Shown here: positions 1 to 6,841 of the stretch, piece by piece
Layout of the letters: the number at the start of each line of letters is the position of its first letter
Position numbering within the stretch: the stretch's first letter is position 1
Assembly (NCBI GenBank): GCA_943354625.1
Contig: CALRCS010000015.1
Coordinates: forward strand, 1 to 12,756
DNA from: Candidatus Nomurabacteria bacterium
GTDB taxonomy: Bacteria; Patescibacteriota; Minisyncoccia; Phycocordibacterales; PALSA-1337
Length of the DNA stretch: 12,756 bases
Reading direction: 5' to 3'
Notes under the pieces: model-generated
The model's database searches: none
What the model was told of the DNA's origin: nothing
Seen by the model: the letters and a program-made list of their open reading frames with translations, nothing else
Made by a program: the position numbers and the translations under genes

Positions 1-1102
1 ATCGTTTGAATGTTTCTTTTTTATTCAAATAAGAACCTCTACCATAAACGCCATTGATGTCTTGGTCTACACCACGATTTGCGCCTAAAATTTCAAACTG
101 CTCAGGATTATATTTATCCAAAAAACTGATCGGCACACCCATTACACCTTCATAATCGCTTGGGACTGCATCGGTAAACGGCACTTCTATGGCATCATAA
201 TTATCATACTTATTATACGATTTTTTGCCATTAATTTCCTTGTGTTTACTGTATTTCAAATTCTCTTCCATTGTCATCAGTGATAATGGTTGATGACGTC
301 GTCCGTGGTCGAGGTTAGTAAACCAAAGTGCAGTATGTATTCCGATTAGTGGCTTGCCGTCAATAATTCTCCACCACATTCCTTGTGGTTTGCTTGCCAC
401 AACCCTTTCGGTGTATTCTTTCGGCGCCTCTAAGAACATTTGTTGACTACTTGTCTTATTTCCAAGCCATAATTTATTACTCTTGATTAGTAGAAAAACC
501 TCTTTGTAGGTAATTGCATGCATACTACCAATAATCAAAAACTTTTTATCATGATCAACAAGTTGTTTAACATATTCACGAAACAGACTGAACGGCGGAT
601 TTGTTACCACTATGTCGGATTGTTTAAGTAGTTTTACACACTCATCACTACGAAAATCTCCATCACCTTCTAGTGGCGTCCATTCGTTGTGTTTGTTTTT
701 CTTTAGTTGCATAGAAACATCCTTCAAATTAAACTCACCATCGCCGTCTATATCGTGTACTTCATTTATAATAAACTTGTTAGCTGTTACCTTTGGACGA
801 CCCTTTGATTTAGTAAGAGTTTTATCATCGCCAAATAGTCCTAGTTGTGTGTTAGCAACGGGCGAGGGTTTGTAGCTGGTAGTGATGAGCTGTTTCAATC
901 CTAGCTTATTAAAATTTAGCACGAAATAGCGAAAAAAATTACTCTCAAATGGATCGTCGCAGTTGCAATATACCACCTTACTGCGAAATACATCTAAGTT
1001 GAAATCTAGATACGCTCCTATCTCTTTTTCAATATCGCCATACTGAGTATAAAACTCGTCATTTTTTGCTTTTTTTGCATTTGTGAGATTACTGTTTGCC
1101 AT
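1..1102 (-). CDS. EcoRI-family adenine-specific DNA methyltransferase (3' end cut by window edge)
   Basis: An open frame of 367 codons runs from an ATG at 1102 off the left edge without a stop. By family it should transfer a methyl group from S-adenosylmethionine to adenine N6 in a specific DNA site. Visible motifs are DEFYTQ (residues 15-20), VYCNCDDP (44-51, in the position of the cofactor-binding segment), GDGDFRS (146-152) and the catalytic NPPF (168-171) followed by SLFREY. Near the cut end are MGVPISFLDKYNPEQFEILG and GRGSYLNKKETFKR, which I recall as typical C-terminal blocks of this family, so probably only a few tens of residues are missing. M.EcoRI itself methylates GAATTC, but homologues may recognise other sites. 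A partner endonuclease would lie outside the window if present; a solitary or phage-type methylase is equally possible. It is divergent from the DsbA-like gene, 74 bp away. The family call is confident, the specificity is not. Confidence 0.9.
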   Translation of the reverse strand, partial: MANSNLTNAKKAKNDEFYTQYGDIEKEIGAYLDFNLDVFRSKVVYCNCDDPFESNFFRYFVLNFNKLGLKQLITTSYKPSPVANTQLGLFGDDKTLTKSKGRPKVTANKFIINEVHDIDGDGEFNLKDVSMQLKKNKHNEWTPLEGDGDFRSDECVKLLKQSDIVVTNPPFSLFREYVKQLVDHDKKFLIIGSMHAITYKEVFLLIKSNKLWLGNKTSSQQMFLEAPKEYTERVVASKPQGMWWRIIDGKPLIGIHTALWFTNLDHGRRHQPLSLMTMEENLKYSKHKEINGKKSYNKYDNYDAIEVPFTDAVPSDYEGVMGVPISFLDKYNPEQFEILGANRGVDQDINGVYGRGSYLNKKETFKR

Positions 1103-1109
1103 ATAGAAA

Positions 1110-1113
1110 TCCT
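1110..1113 (-). promoter_or_regulatory. Shine-Dalgarno-like AGGA of the methyltransferase gene
   Basis: AGGA on the minus strand sits 7 nt before the ATG at 1102 and supports that start. Such sites are scarce in this window, where most genes lack any purine-rich ribosome binding sequence. Confidence 0.5.
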
Positions 1114-1146
1114 AGCATTTTTTTAGCCTTTTTAGAAGCATAGTGA

Positions 1147-1161
1147 TATAATCAATATAAT
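1147..1161 (+). promoter_or_regulatory. Candidate -10 elements for the DsbA-like gene
   Basis: Two perfect TATAAT hexamers lie at 1147-1152 and 1156-1161 in the 74-bp divergent intergenic region. Neither has a convincing -35 at 16-18 bp, and the region is so AT-rich that chance matches are likely. No Shine-Dalgarno sequence precedes the ATG at 1177, so a short A/T-rich leader is expected. Confidence 0.35.
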
Positions 1162-1176
1162 AATTAAAAAAATATA

Positions 1177-2019
1177 ATGGAAAATCAAAAACCCCAATCA
1201 GTTCTAAACATCCCAACAGCCATACTCATAGCTGGTGCTATCATTGCTGGATCAGTTATTTGGAGCAAAGGCCCCAGTTCTCAGGTTACAAAAAATCAAC
1301 CATCTTCCCCATCAGACTCTTTTGAACAACAATTAAAACCTGTAACTAGTGCAGATCATATCCTCGGAAACCCAAATGCAAAAATAAAAATAGTGGAATA
1401 TTCTGATCCTTCATGTCCTTTCTGTAAAGTTTTCCACAGTACTATGAAAAAAGTCATGGCGGATTATGGAGCTTCTGGAAACGTAGCTTGGGTATATCGT
1501 AGCTATCCTCTAGATAAGCCTGATCCAAATGGAAGAATCCTTCATCCAAATGCTGGACGTGAATCTCAAGCTTTTGAATGTGCTGCTGACCTTGGTGGAA
1601 ATGACGCATTCTGGAAATACACAAATCGCCTTTATGAAATAACTCCATCAGTTACAGGTGATACTCCAAAGGGTCTTGATCAGGCTCAACTTCCTGAAAT
1701 TGCAAAGTTTGCTGGATTGAATGTAGAGGACTTTAATAATTGTTTATCAACAGGTAAATTTAAAAGTAAAATTGATGCAGATTTCACAAATGGTGTAAAT
1801 GTTGGCATACAAGGTACACCAGCAAGCATCATTATCTTAAGTAAACCTTTCTCACTTCCTGTAAAAGAAAAATTAATGGCTATTTATGAACCCTACAAAG
1901 ATCCGCAAACTGGCGAATACCCTATACGTCTTAGTTCCGATTCAAAAATGGTAATGATGAGTGGAGCTATGCCAATAGAAATAGTAAAAGCAACCATAGA
2001 TCTACTATTTACTTACTAG
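1177..2019 (+). CDS. Membrane-anchored DsbA-family thiol:disulfide oxidoreductase
   Basis: The protein has 280 residues. A short N-terminal stretch is followed by one hydrophobic helix at about 12-29 and a Ser/Pro/Gln-rich linker to about 55. A thioredoxin-fold DsbA-type domain follows, with the redox motif C80-P-F-C83 in the context EYSDPSCPFCK and the cis-proline loop GTPA (213-216, Pro215). Two further cysteines, C135 and C189, fall in the helical insertion region and could form a second disulfide. The topology implies an anchored domain on the outer face of the cytoplasmic membrane, forming or exchanging disulfides in exported proteins. A DsbB or VKOR partner is not in the window. The length is somewhat above classical DsbA, mostly because of the anchor and linker. 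Its 3' end overlaps that of the convergent helicase gene by 15 bp. The family is clear; the direction of the reaction (oxidase or isomerase) cannot be told. Confidence 0.9.
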   Translation: MENQKPQSVLNIPTAILIAGAIIAGSVIWSKGPSSQVTKNQPSSPSDSFEQQLKPVTSADHILGNPNAKIKIVEYSDPSCPFCKVFHSTMKKVMADYGASGNVAWVYRSYPLDKPDPNGRILHPNAGRESQAFECAADLGGNDAFWKYTNRLYEITPSVTGDTPKGLDQAQLPEIAKFAGLNVEDFNNCLSTGKFKSKIDADFTNGVNVGIQGTPASIIILSKPFSLPVKEKLMAIYEPYKDPQTGEYPIRLSSDSKMVMMSGAMPIEIVKATIDLLFTY

Positions 2020-4899
2020 AAAAGATCCTAAAGCACAATATTCACAATCATCTTCGCCACAATTTTTATCCCAAAAAGCTAATGAGTAAATCTCTTTAGC
2101 TTTTTGTTTTATAAGTTCGACTAATTTTGATACATCTTCATCAGTAATAATAAGTTTATCTTTTTTGTATTTACCATTTGCCTCAGGTTCTACAAAATCA
2201 AGTTCACCAGAAACCATATTGTATTTTTTCTTATCATCTAGACTCAATAAAATTTTGTAAAAGGTAAGCTGGCGTGCATAATTTTCTTTATTGTCTGATT
2301 TTCTTTTTCCTGTTTTATAATCTACAACATTTACATCTGTATCATTCAATAACTCGACTTTATCCAAATTTCCTTTCAAAATCAGCTTAAATTCTCCAAT
2401 ATCAATTTGAACTCCTCTAATAGAGTATTCTGTCATTAAACTTCGATTCCAAGAGCCTTTATATGCCTCAAAATAGCCCTTTAGAGCCTCTTTTCCCTTC
2501 TTTAGGCTGTCCTTTAGGTCATTTGGAGAAAGTAGGGTTTTATTGAGGTTAAACTCAAGAAGTGAAAGGAATTCTGCAATATTCATATCTTGCTCCTCCC
2601 GGTACTTATCAAAAAAGATTTTTAGTGTTTCGTGCACAGCTGTACCATACATTTGATGTTTACTCTGAGCTTTTGGTAGACGAATTAAGTTTACGAAAAA
2701 ATATTCCCAAGGACACTTGAGATAATTATTCAAAGCAGTAACAGCCAAGCCTTGTTCCAAAAAAAGTTGTTGTAAATATTCCTTATTTCTAATCTCATGA
2801 TGTTCGTGAACAACTGATTCTTTAAAATTTGAAATAAAGTCACTTTTATTTTTGACACTTTCAAACTTTTTTAAATTATCTGAGATTTCACCTATAAACT
2901 GAGTGGGTAATTGCTCCTTACAATCAGAGTCTTGTTTTGAATACGTTATTGATACAGTTTTTCTAGCCCGAGTAAGAGCAACATAAAAAAGCCTACGTTC
3001 ATCTTCTACACCGTTTTGGAAAGCTGGAAGAGTCTTAAAAAATGACCTTCTACTTTTATTCCCCCAATGCCCATCATAGGCTCCTGTGATATAAACATGA
3101 TCAAACTCCAGACCTTTTGATTTGTGAGCAGTCATCAATCTAATGCCATCTTTCATAATCCCCTTTCCTGTCTTTGAAAGTATCCCATGCTCGCGCACAC
3201 GCTCAAGATGTTCGACGAAATCTCTAAGAAAATACTCACGACGATTCCCTGCCATCTTTTTTATTTCACCAAAAAACACTTCGAGAGTTGCCATTCTATC
3301 AAGTGAGTCACTCGCACTCAAAGTATAGTCTAAATACCCGGATTCTCTTATGATAATTTCAAATACGTCAGCAAAAGATTTGTTGTTTGCAAGACTTGCC
3401 CAAGAAGAAAGTTTCTTTGATATAATTGGAAATTTTTCTGAAAAGACATCAATGAGTGATCTTTTTTCTTTTCTAACAATTTCAAATACTTTAAAAATAT
3501 CAATAGCATCTATACCAAAAAAATCTATAAAAAAGACCTTACTTAATAGTTCATGATTTGCAAGATTATTTATAGCTTCAAAGATAAGAAGTAATTTGCA
3601 AATATTTTCATCCTTCAAAACGTCATTTTCACTTTCTATTCTAAAAGGTATGTTAGTTTTTTCTAACGCATGGGCAAGTGGAAATGCGTCTTTATTGTCT
3701 CTATAAAGTATAGCGATTTCGTCTGGTTTTGATCCATTTTTTATTTTTTGTTCTATATCACTGATAATAAAAGTATATTCATTATTTGAATCAAAACATT
3801 CATATATACATATAAGTTCCTTGCCCTTCTCCAGTTTAGAAATAAGTGGAACCCTCTGTTGTCCATCACTTGAGATAAGTGAATGCGAAGCATCGAGAAT
3901 TGGTTGTGTTGAACGATAATTTTCTTCAAGATTTATAACTACAGCTTTTTTATATAGTTTTTTAAAATATAAAAAGTTATCAAGCGATGCACCCTGGAAT
4001 CTAAAGATAGCTTGCTTTTCATCTCCCACTATAAAGAGATTTGGGTTTTCATGAAAGTTTGAGAGAAGTTCCAAAATAGCATTTTGGGCATTATTGGTAT
4101 CCTGATGTTCATCTGCTAGGATATATTGATAACTTTCCTGAAGAATAAGTAGTAGGTCTGTGTCTTTTCTCAATGTCTTTACAACCTCAACAATCATATC
4201 TTCAAAATCATAATATTTATCTTTTATTAAAGCCTTTTCATATGCATCATACAGAGTTAGAAGTTCTTTATTTTTTGCGATCTGTTCTTTTAATTTAATA
4301 AATTCGCCTTTCATCTTTCCTTTATGGGCACCTTTTATGTGAATTTTTTCAGGAATATCCTCAAATTCTTTTTCTTGTTTATCTATCATTTTTTCGAAAT
4401 CAGAAACGCTTAGTGCCTCCCTTTTTAGATTTTTAATTTCTGAAAGAGCAGGTTTTACATAGAAAAATATATCTCCATACGGTTTTAACATTTCAAAATC
4501 ATTCTTCTCAATTATCTTTTCCATCAAAGCAATCTGATCAATATCGGTAATAGCAGTTGAACCTATAATTCTCGGAAATCTCTCAGGGTATTGCTTTATG
4601 ACTTCATTACAAAAACCATGGAATGTATTTATATTTACTTTATAGCCTGCGGTACCGATAATACTTACGAGCTTTTTTCGCATTGCGTATGCTCCAGACT
4701 CAGTGAAGGTCAAAGCAAGGATGTTTTCTGGCGAGGTATGACTTTTCACTAAAATATTTGCAATACGTAGAGTAAGAATCGATGTCTTCCCTGTTCCAGG
4801 ACCAGCAATGACCATAACAGGGCCATCGATAGTATCGACTGCGAGCTTTTGGGCTTTGTTTAGGGTTTTGTAAAGATTTTTAAATATATCAGGATTCAT
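2005..4899 (-). CDS. UvrD/PcrA-type superfamily 1 DNA helicase with C-terminal PD-(D/E)XK nuclease domain
   Basis: An ATP-dependent 3'-5' DNA helicase by family, probably for repair or recombination. Numbered from an upstream in-frame GTG at 4914, the motifs are Walker A GPGTGKT (38-44), Ia ALTFTESGAYAM (67-78), NTFHGFC (96-102), II DEHQD (268-272), III GDEKQAIFRFQGA (297-309), IV LEENYRST (329-336), V TAHKSKGLEF (595-604) and VI LTRARK (647-652). The last 240 residues form a RecB/AddB-like nuclease: GTAVHETL with H761, LDKVEL with D851, VDYKTGK with D865 and K867, then RQLTFY. C734 before this domain and C952, C957 and C960 at the end are placed like the cysteines that staple AddB-type nucleases with an iron-sulfur cluster. 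I prefer the ATG at 4899 (964 residues), because TATAAT lies between it and the GTG, 6 nt before the ATG. It is probably transcribed apart from rpoD. A complete AddAB or RecBCD partner is not visible. Confidence 0.93.
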   Translation of the reverse strand: MNPDIFKNLYKTLNKAQKLAVDTIDGPVMVIAGPGTGKTSILTLRIANILVKSHTSPENILALTFTESGAYAMRKKLVSIIGTAGYKVNINTFHGFCNEVIKQYPERFPRIIGSTAITDIDQIALMEKIIEKNDFEMLKPYGDIFFYVKPALSEIKNLKREALSVSDFEKMIDKQEKEFEDIPEKIHIKGAHKGKMKGEFIKLKEQIAKNKELLTLYDAYEKALIKDKYYDFEDMIVEVVKTLRKDTDLLLILQESYQYILADEHQDTNNAQNAILELLSNFHENPNLFIVGDEKQAIFRFQGASLDNFLYFKKLYKKAVVINLEENYRSTQPILDASHSLISSDGQQRVPLISKLEKGKELICIYECFDSNNEYTFIISDIEQKIKNGSKPDEIAILYRDNKDAFPLAHALEKTNIPFRIESENDVLKDENICKLLLIFEAINNLANHELLSKVFFIDFFGIDAIDIFKVFEIVRKEKRSLIDVFSEKFPIISKKLSSWASLANNKSFADVFEIIIRESGYLDYTLSASDSLDRMATLEVFFGEIKKMAGNRREYFLRDFVEHLERVREHGILSKTGKGIMKDGIRLMTAHKSKGLEFDHVYITGAYDGHWGNKSRRSFFKTLPAFQNGVEDERRLFYVALTRARKTVSITYSKQDSDCKEQLPTQFIGEISDNLKKFESVKNKSDFISNFKESVVHEHHEIRNKEYLQQLFLEQGLAVTALNNYLKCPWEYFFVNLIRLPKAQSKHQMYGTAVHETLKIFFDKYREEQDMNIAEFLSLLEFNLNKTLLSPNDLKDSLKKGKEALKGYFEAYKGSWNRSLMTEYSIRGVQIDIGEFKLILKGNLDKVELLNDTDVNVVDYKTGKRKSDNKENYARQLTFYKILLSLDDKKKYNMVSGELDFVEPEANGKYKKDKLIITDEDVSKLVELIKQKAKEIYSLAFWDKNCGEDDCEYCALGSFLVSK

Positions 4900-4905
4900 G
4901 GTTAT

Positions 4906-4935
4906 ATTATACACTTAAAGTTTACTACACTTAAA
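4906..4935 (-). promoter_or_regulatory. Candidate promoter of the helicase gene, giving a leaderless mRNA
   Basis: On the minus strand a perfect TATAAT (4911 down to 4906) is preceded at 17 bp by TTAAGT, a weak -35. Exactly 6 nt separate the hexamer from the ATG at 4899, so the expected transcription start falls on or next to the initiation codon. No Shine-Dalgarno sequence is present. Confidence 0.5.
4910..4935. repeat. 10-bp direct repeat over the helicase promoter
   Basis: TACACTTAAA occurs at 4910-4919 and again at 4926-4935, perfectly conserved with a 16-bp period. One copy covers the putative -35 and the other abuts and partly overlaps the upstream side of the -10 hexamer, a position suited to a repressor operator. 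No protein is assigned. Confidence 0.5.
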
Positions 4936-4966
4936 TAGGCAAAGGCCCTTATTGACCTTTCTTCAC

Positions 4967-5005
4967 AAAGTAAATTTCTACGAACTTTTCGTACTAATTT
5001 ACTTT
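4967..5005 (-). terminator. Long AT-rich hairpin between rpoD and the helicase gene, possible terminator
   Basis: AAAGTAAATT (4967-4976) is perfectly inverted at 4996-5005. Inside, TACGAA (4979-4984) pairs with TTCGTA (4988-4993) around a 3-nt loop, with a 2x2 internal mismatch between the two stems. It lies 30 bp after the rpoD stop and before the helicase promoter, which suits an end of the dnaG-rpoD transcript. The run of U expected of an intrinsic terminator is poor on either strand, so it may instead be a processing site or an mRNA-stabilising end. Confidence 0.45.
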
Positions 5006-5034
5006 TAAGAGAATAGACGTTTCCCACCAGACTA

Positions 5035-6234
5035 CTAGTAATTCCTCAATCTATTTATATTATCATGCTGTCTTATCTTCTCATGCGCTTTTGCCTCAAT
5101 CTGACGAATACGCTCTCGAGTAACACCGAACTCTTTTCCCACCTCTTCAAGGGTGTGAGTAACACCATCGTTTAATCCATGTCTCATTTCAAGAATCTTT
5201 TTCTCTTTTTCTGAAAGATCATTCAAGATAGTATTGACTTGGTCACGAAGGATTCTGCGTGATGACTCCTGATCTGGTGAAAGAATCTTATCATCAAAAA
5301 GAAAGTCACCAAGTGTAGACTTTCCATCATCACTATCATCTCCTACTGGATTTTCTAGAGAAACAACAGCTTGGTCAATTTTCTCAATATTATAAATCTT
5401 CTCGACATCAAGTCCCATCTCTGTAGCTATCTCATCTGCCAAAGGATCTCGTCCTAGGTCCTGAGTCAGTCTTCGCACAACTTGTTTATACTTGGCAATT
5501 GTCTCTACCATGTGCACTGGAACTCGAATGGTTCGTGACTGGTCAGCAAGGGCGCGAGTAATAGCCTGGCGAATCCACCAAGTAGCGTATGTTGAGAATT
5601 TATATCCCTTTGTCCAATCAAACTTATCCACAGCCTTAAATAGACCTAGGTTTCCTTCTTGAATAAGGTCAAGAAGAGTAAGGTCCGGACTTCTTCCTAC
5701 ATATTTTTTGGCAATAGAAACTACAAGTCTGAGATTTGCTCTAGCTAGAAGATTTTTTGCTTCTTTATCACCCTGCTCGATTCTTCGTGCTAATTCCTTT
5801 TCATTTACCGCTGAGATAAGTGAGTATTGCCCGATCTCCTTTAAATACATTTGAATGGAGTCGTATGAGGAATCAGAACTCCTTGCTCCGTATGAATATT
5901 TCTTTGGCGTAGCTACTTCTGGCTCCATTTCGAGAAGACCTCCGCCCTCTAGAACATCGATTCCGGACGTAGAAAACTTTACGTAAAGTTCATCGAGAAA
6001 AGTGATGTCTTGATCTATAGTTGGGAATTCTTTTAGAATCTCATCATATGTCACAAAGCCTCTTTCCTTTCCTTTTGATACAAGCTTATTTGCCTTCATC
6101 TCAAACTCTTTAGCTTTACCATCTTTCTTTCCAATCTTTGCAACTAGCTTTTTTATCTTTTTTGTAATTTTCTTTACTTTTTTAATTTTCTTTATCTTTT
6201 TCACTACCTTCTTCATCTTTTTATTTTTTTTCAT
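5035..6234 (-). CDS. rpoD: Principal RNA polymerase sigma factor (sigma-70, RpoD)
   Basis: The protein has 399 residues and directs RNA polymerase to -35/-10 promoters. Residues 1-37 are an unusual basic tail with 21 lysines. Region 1.1 follows at about 47-97 (LVSKGKERGFVTYDEI), then an acidic linker, region 1.2 (about 125-155, SIQMYLKEIGQYSLI), region 2 (about 156-232, including NLRLVVSIAKKY, LDLIQEGNLGL and the -10-recognising YATWWIRQAITRALADQ), region 3 (about 235-315) and region 4 (about 325-390). The region 4 helix-turn-helix is TLEEVGKEFGVTRERIRQIEAKA in register, residues 361-383. Intact regions 2 and 4 agree with the TTGACA/TATAAT-like promoters seen in the window. The gene starts 9 bp after the upstream Ig-like gene and lacks a Shine-Dalgarno sequence, so translation is probably coupled or weakly initiated. 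It is the last gene of the dnaG operon. Presence of region 1.1 favours the housekeeping sigma over an alternative one. Confidence 0.96.
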   Translation of the reverse strand: MKKNKKMKKVVKKIKKIKKVKKITKKIKKLVAKIGKKDGKAKEFEMKANKLVSKGKERGFVTYDEILKEFPTIDQDITFLDELYVKFSTSGIDVLEGGGLLEMEPEVATPKKYSYGARSSDSSYDSIQMYLKEIGQYSLISAVNEKELARRIEQGDKEAKNLLARANLRLVVSIAKKYVGRSPDLTLLDLIQEGNLGLFKAVDKFDWTKGYKFSTYATWWIRQAITRALADQSRTIRVPVHMVETIAKYKQVVRRLTQDLGRDPLADEIATEMGLDVEKIYNIEKIDQAVVSLENPVGDDSDDGKSTLGDFLFDDKILSPDQESSRRILRDQVNTILNDLSEKEKKILEMRHGLNDGVTHTLEEVGKEFGVTRERIRQIEAKAHEKIRQHDNINRLRNY

Positions 6235-6243
6235 ATATTTAAA

Positions 6244-6840
6244 TTAGTTAATAATAGTAAAAAATGAATCACTCTCATCTGAAGCAACGGGCTTACCCCA
6301 CTGGCCACCTGGTACACCATTTCCAAGATTAATATCTCCATCATAAAGGACAACACTAACTTTATGTGCACCCTCTTTTAATTCAACTCCCATATCTCCT
6401 TCAATAATAGTAAATTTTGGCACATTGAAAGTATATGATTCATTACCAACATTTACTTTTTTTGTTCCAATGTAACCGTTTCCATCAATAGCAATAAATA
6501 CCTGATAATTTGATGGAATATCACCACCAGTTTTCCATGTAATAGTCTGCTGACTTCCCTTTTTCCATACTTCGCCTCCGTTTGGGGAAAGGACAGTGAC
6601 GGAAAGCTTATCGGATTTAACATCTGGTTTAACATCTGGTTTATCATCTGCAATAATTTGATCATCAATCTTATATGATGATTCTACTTTTGGACTAGAA
6701 ACTGGTTTTACCCTACCAGAATCATCTATAACCATATATTTTGTACTTGCATAATACGCTGACCCAGTAATCAAAATCAATACAACTACAGCCAAAATCC
6801 CCTGAACAATATAACCTTTTTGTAAACTTGTTTTTTTCAT
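6244..6840 (-). CDS. Membrane-anchored protein with Kre9/Knh1-like Ig-fold domain
   Basis: The protein has 198 residues. A basic N-terminus (MKKTSLQKG) leads into one hydrophobic helix at about 12-29 with no obvious cleavage site. A low-complexity acidic spacer follows (about 40-78, including the tandem KPDVKPDVK), then an Ig-like domain from about 80 to 197. The domain opens with SPNGGEVWKKGS and QTITWKT, the hallmark I associate with the Kre9/Knh1 N-terminal family (also called Ser-Thr-rich GPI-anchored membrane family), widespread in bacterial surface proteins. A C-terminal stretch with GVPGGQWGK and SDSFFTI completes it. It is expected to sit outside the cell, tethered to the membrane; no catalytic residues are visible. 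The ATG follows the dnaG stop by one base (TAA-T-ATG) and rpoD begins 9 bp later, so it is transcribed with both. A direct role in replication or transcription is unlikely from its topology. The function is unknown. Confidence 0.82.
   Translation of the reverse strand: MKKTSLQKGYIVQGILAVVVLILITGSAYYASTKYMVIDDSGRVKPVSSPKVESSYKIDDQIIADDKPDVKPDVKSDKLSVTVLSPNGGEVWKKGSQQTITWKTGGDIPSNYQVFIAIDGNGYIGTKKVNVGNESYTFNVPKFTIIEGDMGVELKEGAHKVSVVLYDGDINLGNGVPGGQWGKPVASDESDSFFTIIN
6619..6642. repeat. 12-bp tandem duplication within the Ig-like gene
   Basis: The unit AACATCTGGTTT occurs twice in tandem, followed by a degenerate third copy. It encodes the KPDVKPDV spacer between membrane anchor and Ig domain, so copy-number change would stay in frame and alter only linker length. 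Confidence 0.6.
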
Positions 6841-6841
6841 A

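Noticed and set aside
612..875. Plus-strand 87-codon open frame inside the methyltransferase region
   Set aside because: It lies antisense to the motif-bearing methyltransferase frame and its translation is Ser/Phe-rich low complexity without family features.
4912..4914. GTG as the start of the helicase gene
   Set aside because: It overlaps the TATAAT that best explains transcription, has no Shine-Dalgarno sequence, and adds only five residues before a well-placed ATG.
5627..5635. Perfect DnaA box TTATCCACA
   Set aside because: It is inside rpoD coding sequence, where it encodes conserved residues of region 2 (AVDKF), and has no cluster around it.
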